DNA from: JBCBKU01 sp038521345
GTDB lineage: Bacteria; Pseudomonadota; Alphaproteobacteria; Rhodobacterales; Rhodobacteraceae
Assembly: GCA_038521345.1 (NCBI GenBank)
Contig: JBCBKU010000019.1
Span: 1 to 53,835, forward strand
Reading direction: 5' to 3'
Length of the DNA stretch: 53,835 nucleotides
Below are positions 15,569 to 23,938 of the stretch, piece by piece. The position numbers and the translations under genes were made by a program. Under the pieces are notes generated by a model. That model had not been told where the DNA came from, made no database searches, and was given only the letters and a program-made list of their open reading frames with translations. Numbering within the stretch: the stretch's first letter is position 1; each line of letters opens with the position of its first letter.

Positions 15569-15775
15569 ATGCAGGTCAGCGTTCGCGACAACAATGTTGA
15601 TCAGGCGCTTCGTGCCCTGAAAAAGAAGCTGCAGCGTGAAGGCGTGTTTCGCGAGATGAAGCTTCGGCAGCATTTCGAGAAACCGTCCGAAAAGCGCGCC
15701 CGCGAAAAGGCCGAGGCCATTCGCCGTGCCCGCAAGCTTGCGCGCAAGAAAGCGCAGCGCGAAGGACTTCTCTAA
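15569..15775 (+). CDS. rpsU: 30S ribosomal protein S21
   Basis: The 68-residue S21 protein with the usual start MQVSVRDNNVDQALRALKKK and a very basic C-terminal helix (REKAEAIRRARKLARKKAQRE). S21 joins the small subunit near the anti-Shine-Dalgarno region and aids initiation. An AAAGGTGGTGA stretch precedes the ATG. It is a single-gene transcript: the upstream gene is divergent and a strong terminator follows 46 bases after the stop. Confidence 0.97.
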   Translation: MQVSVRDNNVDQALRALKKKLQREGVFREMKLRQHFEKPSEKRAREKAEAIRRARKLARKKAQREGLL

Positions 15776-15821
15776 GGGAACGAAAACGACCGGCGCCACT
15801 GGCTACCGGTCGCTTTGAGGG

Positions 15822-15853
15822 AACGGCGCGGGTTCGCGCCGTTTTTTCTTTTT
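15822..15853 (+). terminator. Rho-independent terminator of rpsU
   Basis: AACGGCGCG (15822-15830) and CGCGCCGTT (15835-15843) form a perfect 9-bp GC-rich stem with the loop GGTT, followed by a T-tract TTTTTTCTTTTT. A weaker hairpin (CGACCGG 15787-15793 with CCGGTCG 15806-15812) precedes it. Read on the other strand it also lies at the 3' end of the convergent mscL gene and could serve both. Confidence 0.9.
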
Positions 15854-15862
15854 CATAGGGCC

Positions 15863-16261
15863 CTAGCCGTTGGCTTTCAAAGCGTCCCGGATTTCCGTCA
15901 GGAGTTCTTCCTGTGTAGGACCTGCCGGCTCTTCTTCGGTCACTTCTTCCTCTTTCGCCGACGCTTCCTTGACGCGGTTGACCATCTTCACGAGGAGGAA
16001 GACGACCCACGCGATGATCAGGAAGTTGATCAATGCCATGATGAAGTTGCCATAGGCGAACACTGCTGCATCTTCACCATCGCCCAGCGGGATACCCATG
16101 CCGGAGAAGTCGATACCGCCCATGAACAGGCTGATAATCGGGTTGATGAGATCGTCGACCAGGGATGTGACAATTGCCGTAAACGCTGCACCAATGATAA
16201 TACCGACGGCCATGTCCATGACATTGCCCTTGGCGATGAAATCGCGAAATTCTTGAATCAT
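15863..16261 (-). CDS. mscL: Large-conductance mechanosensitive channel
   Basis: A 132-residue MscL. The start MIQEFRDFIAKGNVMDMAVG holds the N-terminal amphipathic helix and the beginning of TM1, with IIIGAAFTAIVTSLVDDLINP as the pore-lining helix. A periplasmic loop (GGIDFSGMGIPLG) leads to TM2 (FIMALINFLIIAWVVFLLVK) and a charged C-terminal helix (EEEVTEEEPAGPTQEELLTEIRDAL). It opens under membrane tension to release solutes in osmotic downshock. AGGAC lies before the ATG at 16261; the longer upstream frame is rejected because the family always starts here. It converges with rpsU and diverges from the GST gene. Confidence 0.96.
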   Translation of the reverse strand: MIQEFRDFIAKGNVMDMAVGIIIGAAFTAIVTSLVDDLINPIISLFMGGIDFSGMGIPLGDGEDAAVFAYGNFIMALINFLIIAWVVFLLVKMVNRVKEASAKEEEVTEEEPAGPTQEELLTEIRDALKANG

Positions 16262-16414
16262 GAGTTCTGTCCTGTACTCGTGGCTGTGTGTTTGGCTTCG
16301 TTGGCACCGAAGTTCGGCGCGCACATCCGATACGCGTTTTACACACAGGTGGCGAGGTTTCGCGACCGGGGAATTTCGCCTACTTATGCACCCTATTGTC
16401 ATTCAGGAGGCTCA

Positions 16415-17116
16415 ATGTTCGATCTCGCCGACCATCCCGTTTCACGCCGCTGGCCGGCCGAGAACCCAAATATTCTCCAGCTTTACTCGTTTCCAACCCC
16501 GAACGGGGTGAAGGCGGCGATTGCACTCGAAGAACTCGGGCTGGACTACGAACCCCACCGCATCACTCTGTCCGACGCCGATGTGAAGAGCCCTGAGTAT
16601 CTTGCTTTGAACCCCAACAACAAGATCCCCGCGATTATCGACCCGGACGGGCCGGGTGGTCAGCCCATGGCGCTTTTTGAATCCGGCGCGATACTGATCT
16701 ACCTCGCTGAGAAAGCAGGTGGGCGGCTTCTGGGCGAGGGTGCCGCTCGGTACCAGGTCATCCAATGGCTCATGTTCCAGATGGGCGGGATTGGGCCGAT
16801 GTTCGGGCAGGTGGGTTATTTCGTGAAATTCAAGGGTCGCGAGATCGAAGATCCACGGCCGCGCGAACGCTATGTGACCGAGGCGCGGCGGCTCCTGAAC
16901 GTGGTGAACGGCGAGTTGAAGTCACGAGACTGGATCTCGGGCGACTATTCCATCGCGGACATCGCTATCGCGCCATGGATCCGCAACCTTGAAAGATACG
17001 AAGCGCTTGATCTCGTGGGTTGGGACGATTTCCCGGCGCTTCATGCGTATTTGAAGCGGTTTCTTGAACGACCGGCAGTGCAGCGAGGCCTGAACATTCC
17101 GCCGCGGGAGGTCTAA
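16415..17116 (+). CDS. Glutathione S-transferase family protein (YfcG/YghU type)
   Basis: A 233-residue cytoplasmic GST. The N-terminal thioredoxin-fold domain (about 20-105) contains LYSFPTPNGVKAAIALEELG, the cis-Pro segment NNKIPAI, and the glutathione-binding FESGAILIYLAEK. The all-helical C-terminal domain includes WLMFQMGGIGPMFGQVGYF, a stretch characteristic of disulfide-bond oxidoreductases YfcG and YghU, and the GDYSIADIAIAPWI N-capping box. It probably uses glutathione to reduce disulfides or peroxides; the substrate cannot be told. AGGAGG is well placed before the ATG at 16415, which rules out the much longer open frame. It stops 3 bases before a convergent gene. Confidence 0.92.
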   Translation: MFDLADHPVSRRWPAENPNILQLYSFPTPNGVKAAIALEELGLDYEPHRITLSDADVKSPEYLALNPNNKIPAIIDPDGPGGQPMALFESGAILIYLAEKAGGRLLGEGAARYQVIQWLMFQMGGIGPMFGQVGYFVKFKGREIEDPRPRERYVTEARRLLNVVNGELKSRDWISGDYSIADIAIAPWIRNLERYEALDLVGWDDFPALHAYLKRFLERPAVQRGLNIPPREV

Positions 17117-17119
17117 GGG

Positions 17120-17521
17120 CTAGTCAGTGCCGGTCTCTACACAATGCCGGCGGAAGGCCCGCTTCAACAAATCGAGTTCTGCGCGCAGTAAGTGCACCTC
17201 GGCCTGAAGATCTTCATCGAGTGCATCGCCGGCGGAAAACGTCACGCTGGCAAGCGTGGCCCCAGAGGCTTCGTCAGCGATGACGACTGTATGCACTCCG
17301 TCGCTGAGAGCAGCCAGTGGGATGTCAAAGGCGACTCGCCACAGACCCGGGCGATCGTCGACAGGCGCAATCTCAACCGGGTCGATACTCGTGCCGCGAT
17401 AGTGAATGGACAACGCGGGCCGAACGCCGGCTTCGCCGGTCTTCTGATGGAACCTTCCGTTCCACCTACCTTCCGACAAGCGGCTCGCGACATGCACGAA
17501 AGTGGCGGTCTCGGCGCGCAT
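17120..17521 (-). CDS. Conserved hypothetical protein, last gene of the ilvD operon
   Basis: A 133-residue protein that I do not recognise. There is no signal peptide or membrane segment. The middle is beta-rich (ALSIHYRGTSIDPVEIAPV, LWRVAFDIPLAALSDGVHTVVIAD, ATLASVTFSAGD), like an immunoglobulin-type or carbohydrate-binding sandwich, and the C-terminus is a charged helix (AEVHLLRAELDLLKRAFRRHC). The ATG overlaps the stop of the preceding gene (TGATG), so the two are translationally coupled and probably work together. To my knowledge similar pairs occur mainly in Rhodobacterales. Confidence 0.65.
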   Translation of the reverse strand: MRAETATFVHVASRLSEGRWNGRFHQKTGEAGVRPALSIHYRGTSIDPVEIAPVDDRPGLWRVAFDIPLAALSDGVHTVVIADEASGATLASVTFSAGDALDEDLQAEVHLLRAELDLLKRAFRRHCVETGTD

Positions 17522-18285
17522 CAGAACTCGGCCCGAGGATGACGCACGAGCGTGACGTCGCGCAGTATGATCTGGTTCATTTCCGGGCTCTCGAAGATCA
17601 GGTCGAGCCAGATGCGTTCTGCATGGCGATCGTTAATTCGCGTATAGGCCAAATCGAAGGCCACATGCCCCGAGCCGTTCTCGATATCGAATTCGCGCAC
17701 GATCTGCTCGGTATTCGGCCCGTGCTTGACATTTAGCCGCCCAAAGACTTCGAGCGGCTTTTCTGTCTCAATCAGAATAACGGCCGTATAAACGTGAGAC
17801 TTCTTCAGCGTTTCGACCGCATCGTGTGGTAAATCAATAACCAGGCTCAGAAAACCGCCGGTGAAGCGGAAGACGTCGAGACGGAGCCCGAACGGCGCAA
17901 GATCCTCGGCCCGCGTATTGCGGATCTGGCGGATCGTGACTTCGGATCGCCCGCAATCGTGAAACGCGGTCGTTTCACCATCGAGTGGCGTTTTGGGGCC
18001 AATAGCCGCATGGCCCGGAGACGCTAGCGCTCGGCGCCACGCGCCGGGCCGATGCGCCCAATCCGCGTTCAATGGCTTTTCGATCGCATCGTGATCGATC
18101 AGCGGCAGAGCCAGTCGGCCGTCGGCTTGGTCGATGAATCGCGACAGTCGCCGTCGCAGAACCTGTGCTTCTGTCCGAAGATCACGCAGGTCGTCCAGAT
18201 CAAGAGTTTTGGCTTTTTCGGTGAGGCGCGCCCAGCGCCGTTTCGGCCCCAGACCTGCGAGGGTCGAGAGAACCGACGCTTTCAT
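17521..18285 (-). CDS. Conserved hypothetical protein (DUF6478-like)
   Basis: A 254-residue protein that looks like the Rhodobacterales family catalogued as DUF6478; I recall the name but could not test it. The N-terminus is basic and helical (LGPKRRWARLTEKAKTLDLDDLRDLRTEAQVLRRRL), and the rest is beta-rich with conserved-looking patches: PGAWRRALASPGHAAIGP, TAFHDCGRSEVTIRQIRN, LRLDVFRFTGGFLSLVIDLP, and HAERIWLDLIFESPEMNQI. No membrane segment or catalytic motif is obvious. The start overlaps the stop of the lipoprotein gene (ATGA) and the stop overlaps the next start, so it is in the middle of a coupled three-gene tail behind ilvD. Confidence 0.7.
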   Translation of the reverse strand: MKASVLSTLAGLGPKRRWARLTEKAKTLDLDDLRDLRTEAQVLRRRLSRFIDQADGRLALPLIDHDAIEKPLNADWAHRPGAWRRALASPGHAAIGPKTPLDGETTAFHDCGRSEVTIRQIRNTRAEDLAPFGLRLDVFRFTGGFLSLVIDLPHDAVETLKKSHVYTAVILIETEKPLEVFGRLNVKHGPNTEQIVREFDIENGSGHVAFDLAYTRINDRHAERIWLDLIFESPEMNQIILRDVTLVRHPRAEF

Positions 18286-18953
18286 ACGGGTGCTTCCTCT
18301 GACGACCGAGTGGCTCCGTTTTCGTCGATGAGCTGGGCGGTAAACGTCCGAAGCGTGTCGAGGCCCGCATCCGCGCCAAGGGGATGGTCTACGTGTCCGA
18401 CTACCGCCGCGCTGATCACCCGTCCATCCGCAATAAAGATCGAACGCCAGTATGTATCGCCAAGTGGAGAAGTATCCCGACCTCCGGTATCTGTTACTTG
18501 CAGAACCAAGGTTCCCTTCTCTACGAAAACGGTGTCGATTGTCACATTGGCCTCTGTGCCATCACGGCTGAAGGCAGCCCGGCCTGTCGGAGAGACCGCA
18601 AACGCCTCGAGATCGTCGAGGCTCATGGCCTGTGCCGATTCAAGAACCTCGGAAATCGACACCGTCAGTATCGCGGGAAGATCCGGGCGATCCGCTCCGT
18701 CATCTCGCGCAAGCGCGGCGCAACTGCCCAGGAGAACGAATGCATCCGCGCCGCGATCCCGTGTCAGGCTGGTATCAACACAGTAGCCAGGCGGACCGGC
18801 CACAACTACGCTATCGCCAGCAACGGTGATGCGGTCAGGAACCGACCGGGTGAAAGACGCGCCCGCCGAGCCAAGACCGACGTCTACGCCGGGCCCACAG
18901 CCCAAGAGCCCAATGGCAAAGAGTAACGGCGCGCTAGAGGTCCATGTAGACAT
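18282..18953 (-). CDS. Putative lipoprotein of unknown function
   Basis: A 223-residue protein beginning MSTWTSSAPLLFAIGLLGCG. The hydrophobic signal and the lipobox-like LLGC (C19) suggest a lipoprotein. Two more cysteines later (YCVDTSL, GSCAAL) may form a disulfide. Beta-rich segments such as DRITVAGDSVVVAGPPGYCV and WRSIFIADGRVISAAVVGH resemble small secreted proteins seen in Rhodobacterales, but I cannot name a function. The ATG at 18953 lies 20 bases inside the end of ilvD, and the frame is open further upstream through ilvD; the signal peptide fixes the choice. It overlaps the following gene by 4 bases. Confidence 0.75.
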   Translation of the reverse strand: MSTWTSSAPLLFAIGLLGCGPGVDVGLGSAGASFTRSVPDRITVAGDSVVVAGPPGYCVDTSLTRDRGADAFVLLGSCAALARDDGADRPDLPAILTVSISEVLESAQAMSLDDLEAFAVSPTGRAAFSRDGTEANVTIDTVFVEKGTLVLQVTDTGGRDTSPLGDTYWRSIFIADGRVISAAVVGHVDHPLGADAGLDTLRTFTAQLIDENGATRSSEEAPV

Positions 18954-20667
18954 GACTTTCAGCTTTGCCCCCGGGATGCGTGACCGCACCGAACTTGGTG
19001 GCGCCCACGAGTTGCGCGTACTTCCATAGCGCACCAGAGGTGTAGATCGTCTTTCTGGGTCCAGACCACTCGGCACGCCTTTTTTCGAGTTCGTCCTGCG
19101 TCAAGTCGACCGACAACTCGCCTTTTATTGCGTTGATGGTAATGACGTCGCCGTCCCGGAGCAAGCCAATGGGGCCTGCATGAGCGGCCTCTGGCCCGAC
19201 ATGACCAACACAGAAACCGCGGGTAGCGCCGGAGAAACGGCCGTCGGTGATCAGCGCCACTTTCTTGCCCATCCCTTGGCCCGAAAGGGCGGCGGTCGTT
19301 GCAAGCATTTCGCGCATGCCGGGACCACCTGCGGGACCTTCGTTGCGGATAACGAGGACCTCGCCCTCCTTGTATTCACGTGCCTTAACTGCGGCGAACG
19401 CGTCTTCCTCGCATTCGAAGACACGGGCAGGTCCGGTAAAAACCTGATCCGTCGGGCTCATGCCCGCAACTTTGACGATGGCGCCATCCGGGGCAAGGTT
19501 GCCTTCAAGGCCCACGACGCCGCCCGTGACCGTGATCGGGTTCTCAACCGGATGAATGACCCGGCCGTCGGCGTCACGGGCTATTTTATCGAGTTCTTCG
19601 CCGATGGTGGCGCCAGTTGCGGTCATGCAATCCTCGTGGATGAGACCGGCCTTGCGCAGTTCTTTCATCACCACGGGGACGCCGCCGGCCTCAAACAGGT
19701 CCTTGGCAACATAAGCACCACCGGGTTTCATATCGACGAAATAGGGCGTGTCGCGGAAGATCTCACAGACATCCTGCAGATCGAAGTCGATCCCGGCCTC
19801 GTGGGCAATGGCGGGCAAGTGAAGGCCTGCATTGGTCGAACCTCCGGTGCACGCGACGACTCGCGCCGCGTTCTCCAGCGACTTCCGGGTCACAACGTCG
19901 CGGGCACGGATGTTCTTTTCGAGTAGCGTCATGACCGCCTCGCCTGAGGCGATGCAGTACTGATCACGGCTTTCATATGGCGCAGGGGCGCCCGACGAAT
20001 TGGGAAGGGCAAGTCCGATGGCCTCGCTCACGCAAGCCATGGTGTTCGCCGTGAATTGGCCGCCGCAAGCACCGGCAGATGGGCAAGCGACGCGCTCGAG
20101 AACTGCAAGCGCTTCGTCGGAAAGAGTACCGGCCTGGTGCTGACCAACTGCTTCGAACACGTCCTGAACGGTAACGTCCTTTCCGTCGAGCCGACCCGGC
20201 AGGATCGAACCGCCATAGATGAATACCGACGGCGTGTTTAGACGCACCATGGCCATCATCATGCCCGGCAGCGACTTGTCGCAGCCGGCAAGACCAACGA
20301 TTGCATCGTAGCCATGTCCGCGCATTGTAAGTTCCACGGTGTCAGCGATGGCTTCACGGCTGGCCAGCGATGAACGCATACCCTCGTGACCCATAGCGAT
20401 GCCGTCGGTGACGGTGATTGTGGTGAATTCACGCGGCGTGCCATCGGCGGACTTAACGCCGAGCTTTACCGCCTGGGCCTGACGGTTCAGCGCGATGTTG
20501 CAGGGCGCGGCCTCGTTCCAGCAGGTTGCGACGCCTACAAACGGCTGGGCTATTTCGTCTTCCGACAATCCCATGGCGTAATAGTATGACCGATGAGGCG
20601 CGCGCGCCGGGCCCTCGGTCACGTGGCGGCTTGGAAGGTTGGACTTGTCCATCGGGCTTTTCAGCAT
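18934..20667 (-). CDS. ilvD: Dihydroxy-acid dehydratase, [2Fe-2S] type
   Basis: A 577-residue enzyme that dehydrates 2,3-dihydroxy-3-methyl acids to the 2-keto acids of valine, isoleucine and leucine synthesis. The three cluster cysteines C56, C129 (GCDKSLPGMMMAM) and C201 (CPSAGACGGQFTAN) are spaced 73 and 72 residues apart, matching plant and mycobacterial [2Fe-2S] dehydratases, and the length is shorter than the 616-residue [4Fe-4S] E. coli form. The motif GRFSGATRG near the C-terminus carries the catalytic serine. GGGGGAGA precedes the ATG at 20667; the open frame goes on to 21234 but those codons overlap the divergent CPBP gene. It leads a four-gene leftward operon. Confidence 0.96.
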   Translation of the reverse strand: MLKSPMDKSNLPSRHVTEGPARAPHRSYYYAMGLSEDEIAQPFVGVATCWNEAAPCNIALNRQAQAVKLGVKSADGTPREFTTITVTDGIAMGHEGMRSSLASREAIADTVELTMRGHGYDAIVGLAGCDKSLPGMMMAMVRLNTPSVFIYGGSILPGRLDGKDVTVQDVFEAVGQHQAGTLSDEALAVLERVACPSAGACGGQFTANTMACVSEAIGLALPNSSGAPAPYESRDQYCIASGEAVMTLLEKNIRARDVVTRKSLENAARVVACTGGSTNAGLHLPAIAHEAGIDFDLQDVCEIFRDTPYFVDMKPGGAYVAKDLFEAGGVPVVMKELRKAGLIHEDCMTATGATIGEELDKIARDADGRVIHPVENPITVTGGVVGLEGNLAPDGAIVKVAGMSPTDQVFTGPARVFECEEDAFAAVKAREYKEGEVLVIRNEGPAGGPGMREMLATTAALSGQGMGKKVALITDGRFSGATRGFCVGHVGPEAAHAGPIGLLRDGDVITINAIKGELSVDLTQDELEKRRAEWSGPRKTIYTSGALWKYAQLVGATKFGAVTHPGGKAESHVYMDL

Positions 20668-20767
20668 GGCTCTCCCCCTGTCTGCGGTTCGCTCCGGGAT
20701 AGGCGACCCCCCTGGGCAGGACAAGCGTGATTGCGTCGGAAGGACAGCTTGGCTAGCGTCCGGCGCG

Positions 20768-21655
20768 ATGGCATTCGCCCCTGAATTCGAACATTTCGTG
20801 GCGCCCGCACGGGCGCGGCCAGCCTTTTGGCGACTGATCCTCGGCATGGTCTTATTGCTAGCCGTGTATTCGGGATTGGCCTTTGCCATGCTTTGGCTGG
20901 CGTGGGTCGCAGTTGGTGAAGACATTTTCGCGGTCTGGGCATCTGAGATGTTGGTTCCTGAAACGCCGACCGGAATTCTCCTACTGCTGGCAACATTCGT
21001 TCCGTTGGCTCTGGGGGCGGCTGCCGCGGCGGAAGCGATGCACGGTCGCCACCCCGGAACGTTGTTCGGGCGCGCACCGGTAGTTCTTCGGGATTTCGCA
21101 AGAGCGGCCGGGATTGCCTTGGTCGTTCTGGCGATCTGGCTTTGCATCTGGCTGATCTCATACCGTCCATTGCCAAATCTCGATCCCGGGCTCTGGGCGA
21201 TGCTTCTGCCGATCTCATTGCTTGGCGTACTCATTCAGACCGGAGCGGAAGAGTTGGTCTTTCGAGGCTACCTTCAACAGCAACTAGCCGCGCGATATGC
21301 GTCGCCAATAGCTTGGGCGATCATCCCCTCTTTCTTGTTCGGGATCGTCCATTGGGACCCTTCACTCAGCCCTAGTGTCGCGGGTATGGCCGTGGTGGCC
21401 GCGGGCCTTTTCGGCTTGATGGCCGCGGACCTTACGGCAAGGACGGGGTCCATCGGGGCCGCGTGGGGATTTCACTTTGCCAACAACAGCGTGGCCTTGC
21501 TGTTGCTTTCAACACAGGGGACACTGCCCGGTCTGGCGCTCTACGTGACGCCCTATTCCGTCGAGGCCCTCGAAACTTCACCGTTGACCTTTGCAGCCGA
21601 CGTCGGGGTCTTCATCGTAATCTGGCTCGCCGTCCGGAAGGTCGTGGCGCGTTGA
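20768..21655 (+). CDS. CPBP family intramembrane metalloprotease
   Basis: A 295-residue polytopic membrane protein of the CAAX-protease/bacteriocin-processing (ABI) family. At least six hydrophobic helices are visible. The catalytic motifs are intact in order: EELVFRGYLQQ (EExxxR), FGIVHW (FxxxH) and HFANNSVALL (HxxxN). Such proteases cut substrates within the membrane; in bacteria the targets are mostly unknown, with some protecting against self-made peptides. The ATG at 20768 is the last of several in-frame starts; it has no good ribosome site, but earlier ones overlap ilvD. A 100-base spacer separates it from divergent ilvD. Confidence 0.88.
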   Translation: MAFAPEFEHFVAPARARPAFWRLILGMVLLLAVYSGLAFAMLWLAWVAVGEDIFAVWASEMLVPETPTGILLLLATFVPLALGAAAAAEAMHGRHPGTLFGRAPVVLRDFARAAGIALVVLAIWLCIWLISYRPLPNLDPGLWAMLLPISLLGVLIQTGAEELVFRGYLQQQLAARYASPIAWAIIPSFLFGIVHWDPSLSPSVAGMAVVAAGLFGLMAADLTARTGSIGAAWGFHFANNSVALLLLSTQGTLPGLALYVTPYSVEALETSPLTFAADVGVFIVIWLAVRKVVAR

Positions 21656-21716
21656 TTGCATTCGTCGAAGCCCAAGCTTATTCCACGCCCGTCCAAGGTG
21701 AAAAGGCCGTGCCAGC

Positions 21717-22664
21717 ATGAACTGGATCTCGAACTACGTCCGTCCGAAAATCAACTCGCTGTTTTCGCGGCGAGAAGTTCCTGAGAACCTTTGGACCAAG
21801 TGCGACGAGTGCGGGACAATGCTGTTCCACCGCGAATTGTCTGACAACCTGAACGTCTGTACGAATTGCGGACACCACATGTCGATCACCCCGCGGGCAC
21901 GCTTTGCCGCCCTGTTCGACGGAGGGATCTTCACGGAGGTCCTCGTTGAGGAACCGGTGGCCGATCCCCTGAACTTTCGCGACCAGAAACGGTATCCCGA
22001 ACGCCTGCGCACTGCCCAGAAGAACACCGGCGAACCCGAGGCGATGCTTGTGGCCGAAGGAGAGATTGGGCGCACACCCATCGTTGCAGCTGCACAAGAC
22101 TTCAGCTTTATGGGCGGGTCGATGGGCATGTATGTCGGCAATGCGATACTGGCTGCAGCGCGCCGCGCCGTGGAGTTGCGCCGCCCTCTGATCCTTTTTT
22201 CAGCAGCAGGCGGTGCGCGCATGCAGGAAGGCATTCTGAGCCTCATGCAGATGCCACGCACCACTGTAGCCGTCGAAATGGTCAAAGAGGCCGGTCTTCC
22301 CTACATCGTGGTTCTCACACACCCGACCACCGGTGGCGTAACCGCATCTTACGCAATGCTAGGGGACGTCCACATTGCCGAACCCAATGCGCTGATCTGC
22401 TTTGCCGGTCCCCGGGTGATCGAACAAACGATTCGCGAGAAGCTGCCCGAAGGCTTCCAGAGGGCCGAGTATCTTCTGGATCATGGCATGATCGACAGAG
22501 TGGTCAAGCGAACCCATATGAAGGACGAGTTGGTGCAGATTGTCCGGATGCTTCTGGGCCTTACACCGGCCGTGAAGGGCGATCTGCCGCCCCCTGACCC
22601 ATATCCGGTCGACGACGCGCCCGCAAAAACGGATGAACCGACCGGAGCGGAAGACCCCAAGTGA
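21717..22664 (+). CDS. accD: Acetyl-CoA carboxylase carboxyltransferase subunit beta
   Basis: The beta subunit of the carboxyltransferase, 315 residues, which with AccA moves the carboxyl group from biotin to acetyl-CoA to make malonyl-CoA for fatty acid synthesis. An N-terminal zinc ribbon uses C29, C32, C48 and C51. The crotonase-like core contains DFSFMGGSMGMYVGNA, LFSAAGGARMQEG, HPTTGGVTASYAMLGD and FAGPRVIEQTIREKLPEGFQ, all family signatures. The acidic Pro-rich tail is variable. The stop overlaps the GTG start of folC, the common accD-folC pairing. Confidence 0.97.
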   Translation: MNWISNYVRPKINSLFSRREVPENLWTKCDECGTMLFHRELSDNLNVCTNCGHHMSITPRARFAALFDGGIFTEVLVEEPVADPLNFRDQKRYPERLRTAQKNTGEPEAMLVAEGEIGRTPIVAAAQDFSFMGGSMGMYVGNAILAAARRAVELRRPLILFSAAGGARMQEGILSLMQMPRTTVAVEMVKEAGLPYIVVLTHPTTGGVTASYAMLGDVHIAEPNALICFAGPRVIEQTIREKLPEGFQRAEYLLDHGMIDRVVKRTHMKDELVQIVRMLLGLTPAVKGDLPPPDPYPVDDAPAKTDEPTGAEDPK

Positions 22665-23935
22665 CGCCGCCCTCCTCGGACGTCATCCTAGAACGGATGA
22701 TGTCGCTGCACCCCAAACGCATCGACCTTACCTTGGATCGTGTATGGCGCCTACTGACAACGCTCAATCACCCAGAGCGAGTACTGCCTCCGGTAATCCA
22801 TATCGCGGGCACCAACGGCAAGGGGTCGACCGTGGCAATGCTGCGAGCCGGTATCGAGGGGGCCGGACAGACGGTGCACGCCTATACATCTCCACATCTC
22901 GTTCGGTTTCATGAACGTATCCGCGTGGCAGGCTCGCTAATCTCGGAAGCACGCCTTACCGATATCCTGGACGAGTGCTGGGATGCCAACAATCGCGAGC
23001 CCATAACCTATTTCGAGATCACAACGGTGGCGGCCATTCTTGCCTTTGCGCGGTCAGAGGCTGATTGGACGCTTCTCGAAGTCGGGTTGGGTGGACGGCT
23101 CGATGCCACAAATGTTGTAGAGCGCCCGGCACTAACAGTGATTACGTCCGTTGATATCGACCACCAGCAATTCTTGGGGGAGACGCAGGCCGAAATCGCT
23201 TTCGAGAAAGCCGGCATTCTGAAGCCGGGCGTCCCATGCATTGTTGGTCCGCAACACGCTTCATCCGAAGAGGTGATCGAGCGTCAGGCCGCGCGAGTTC
23301 AAGCGCCGCTTCTGATCTATGGCCAGCATTGGCATGTTTGGGAAGAGCGGGAACGGCTTATTTTTCAGGACGAAACCGGGCTTCTGGATCTTCCTTTGCC
23401 GCGGCTTCGGGGCGCCCACCAGATCCAGAATGCCGGCATGGTTCTGGCCGGGCTTCGGCTGCTGGGCTTCGACGAAACCACCTGTGAACATGCGCTTCTC
23501 GATGCAGACTGGCCGGCGCGTTTTCAACGATTGCGCCGTGGCCCCTTGGTCGAAGGAGCGGGTAATGCAGAGATCTGGTTGGACGGAGGCCACAATGCCA
23601 GTGCAGGCAGGGCGCTTGCGAGCCTCCTGAAGGACCTGCCCAAGAAGCCCACATTTCTGGTTTCCGGGATGCTCAAGACCAAAGACCCCAAAGTGTTTTT
23701 TGCGCCGATGGCTGATCTCGTCGATGGACTCTTTGCGGTCGACATTCCGGACGAAAACGCAACCCTGCCCGCAGAAGATACCGCCGCAGCGGGTCGCGAA
23801 GTCGGGATCGAGAGTGTTGTTGCCGAAGACCCGCCAACTGCGGTTGCGGCTATCGTGGCGCGGCAACCGGGAGCCCGTATTCTTATTTGCGGGTCTCTAT
23901 ACCTTGCCGGCCGTGTTCTGGCCGAGAACGGTTAG
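22661..23935 (+). CDS. folC: Bifunctional folylpolyglutamate synthase / dihydrofolate synthase
   Basis: A 424-residue Mur-ligase-type enzyme that joins glutamate to dihydropteroate and then extends the polyglutamate tail of folates. The P-loop is HIAGTNGKGSTVAML (G50-S56), followed by TSPHLVRFHERIRV, which is the folate and substrate loop, LEVGLGGRLDATNVV and TSVDIDHQQFLG. The C-terminal domain has WLDGGHNASAGRAL, holding the catalytic His. The start is a GTG overlapping the accD stop (GTGA), so translation is coupled to accD. It ends 3 bases before the convergent enoyl-CoA hydratase gene. Confidence 0.95.
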   Translation: MTPPSSDVILERMMSLHPKRIDLTLDRVWRLLTTLNHPERVLPPVIHIAGTNGKGSTVAMLRAGIEGAGQTVHAYTSPHLVRFHERIRVAGSLISEARLTDILDECWDANNREPITYFEITTVAAILAFARSEADWTLLEVGLGGRLDATNVVERPALTVITSVDIDHQQFLGETQAEIAFEKAGILKPGVPCIVGPQHASSEEVIERQAARVQAPLLIYGQHWHVWEERERLIFQDETGLLDLPLPRLRGAHQIQNAGMVLAGLRLLGFDETTCEHALLDADWPARFQRLRRGPLVEGAGNAEIWLDGGHNASAGRALASLLKDLPKKPTFLVSGMLKTKDPKVFFAPMADLVDGLFAVDIPDENATLPAEDTAAAGREVGIESVVAEDPPTAVAAIVARQPGARILICGSLYLAGRVLAENG

Positions 23936-23938
23936 GAA

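Noticed and set aside
15815..16414. Long upstream extension of the GST reading frame
   Set aside because: It runs antisense through mscL and lacks a ribosome site; the ATG at 16415 follows AGGAGG.
20668..21234. Upstream extension of ilvD by 189 codons
   Set aside because: It is Arg/Ala/Pro-rich shadow sequence antisense to the CPBP protease, and the ATG at 20667 has a strong ribosome site.
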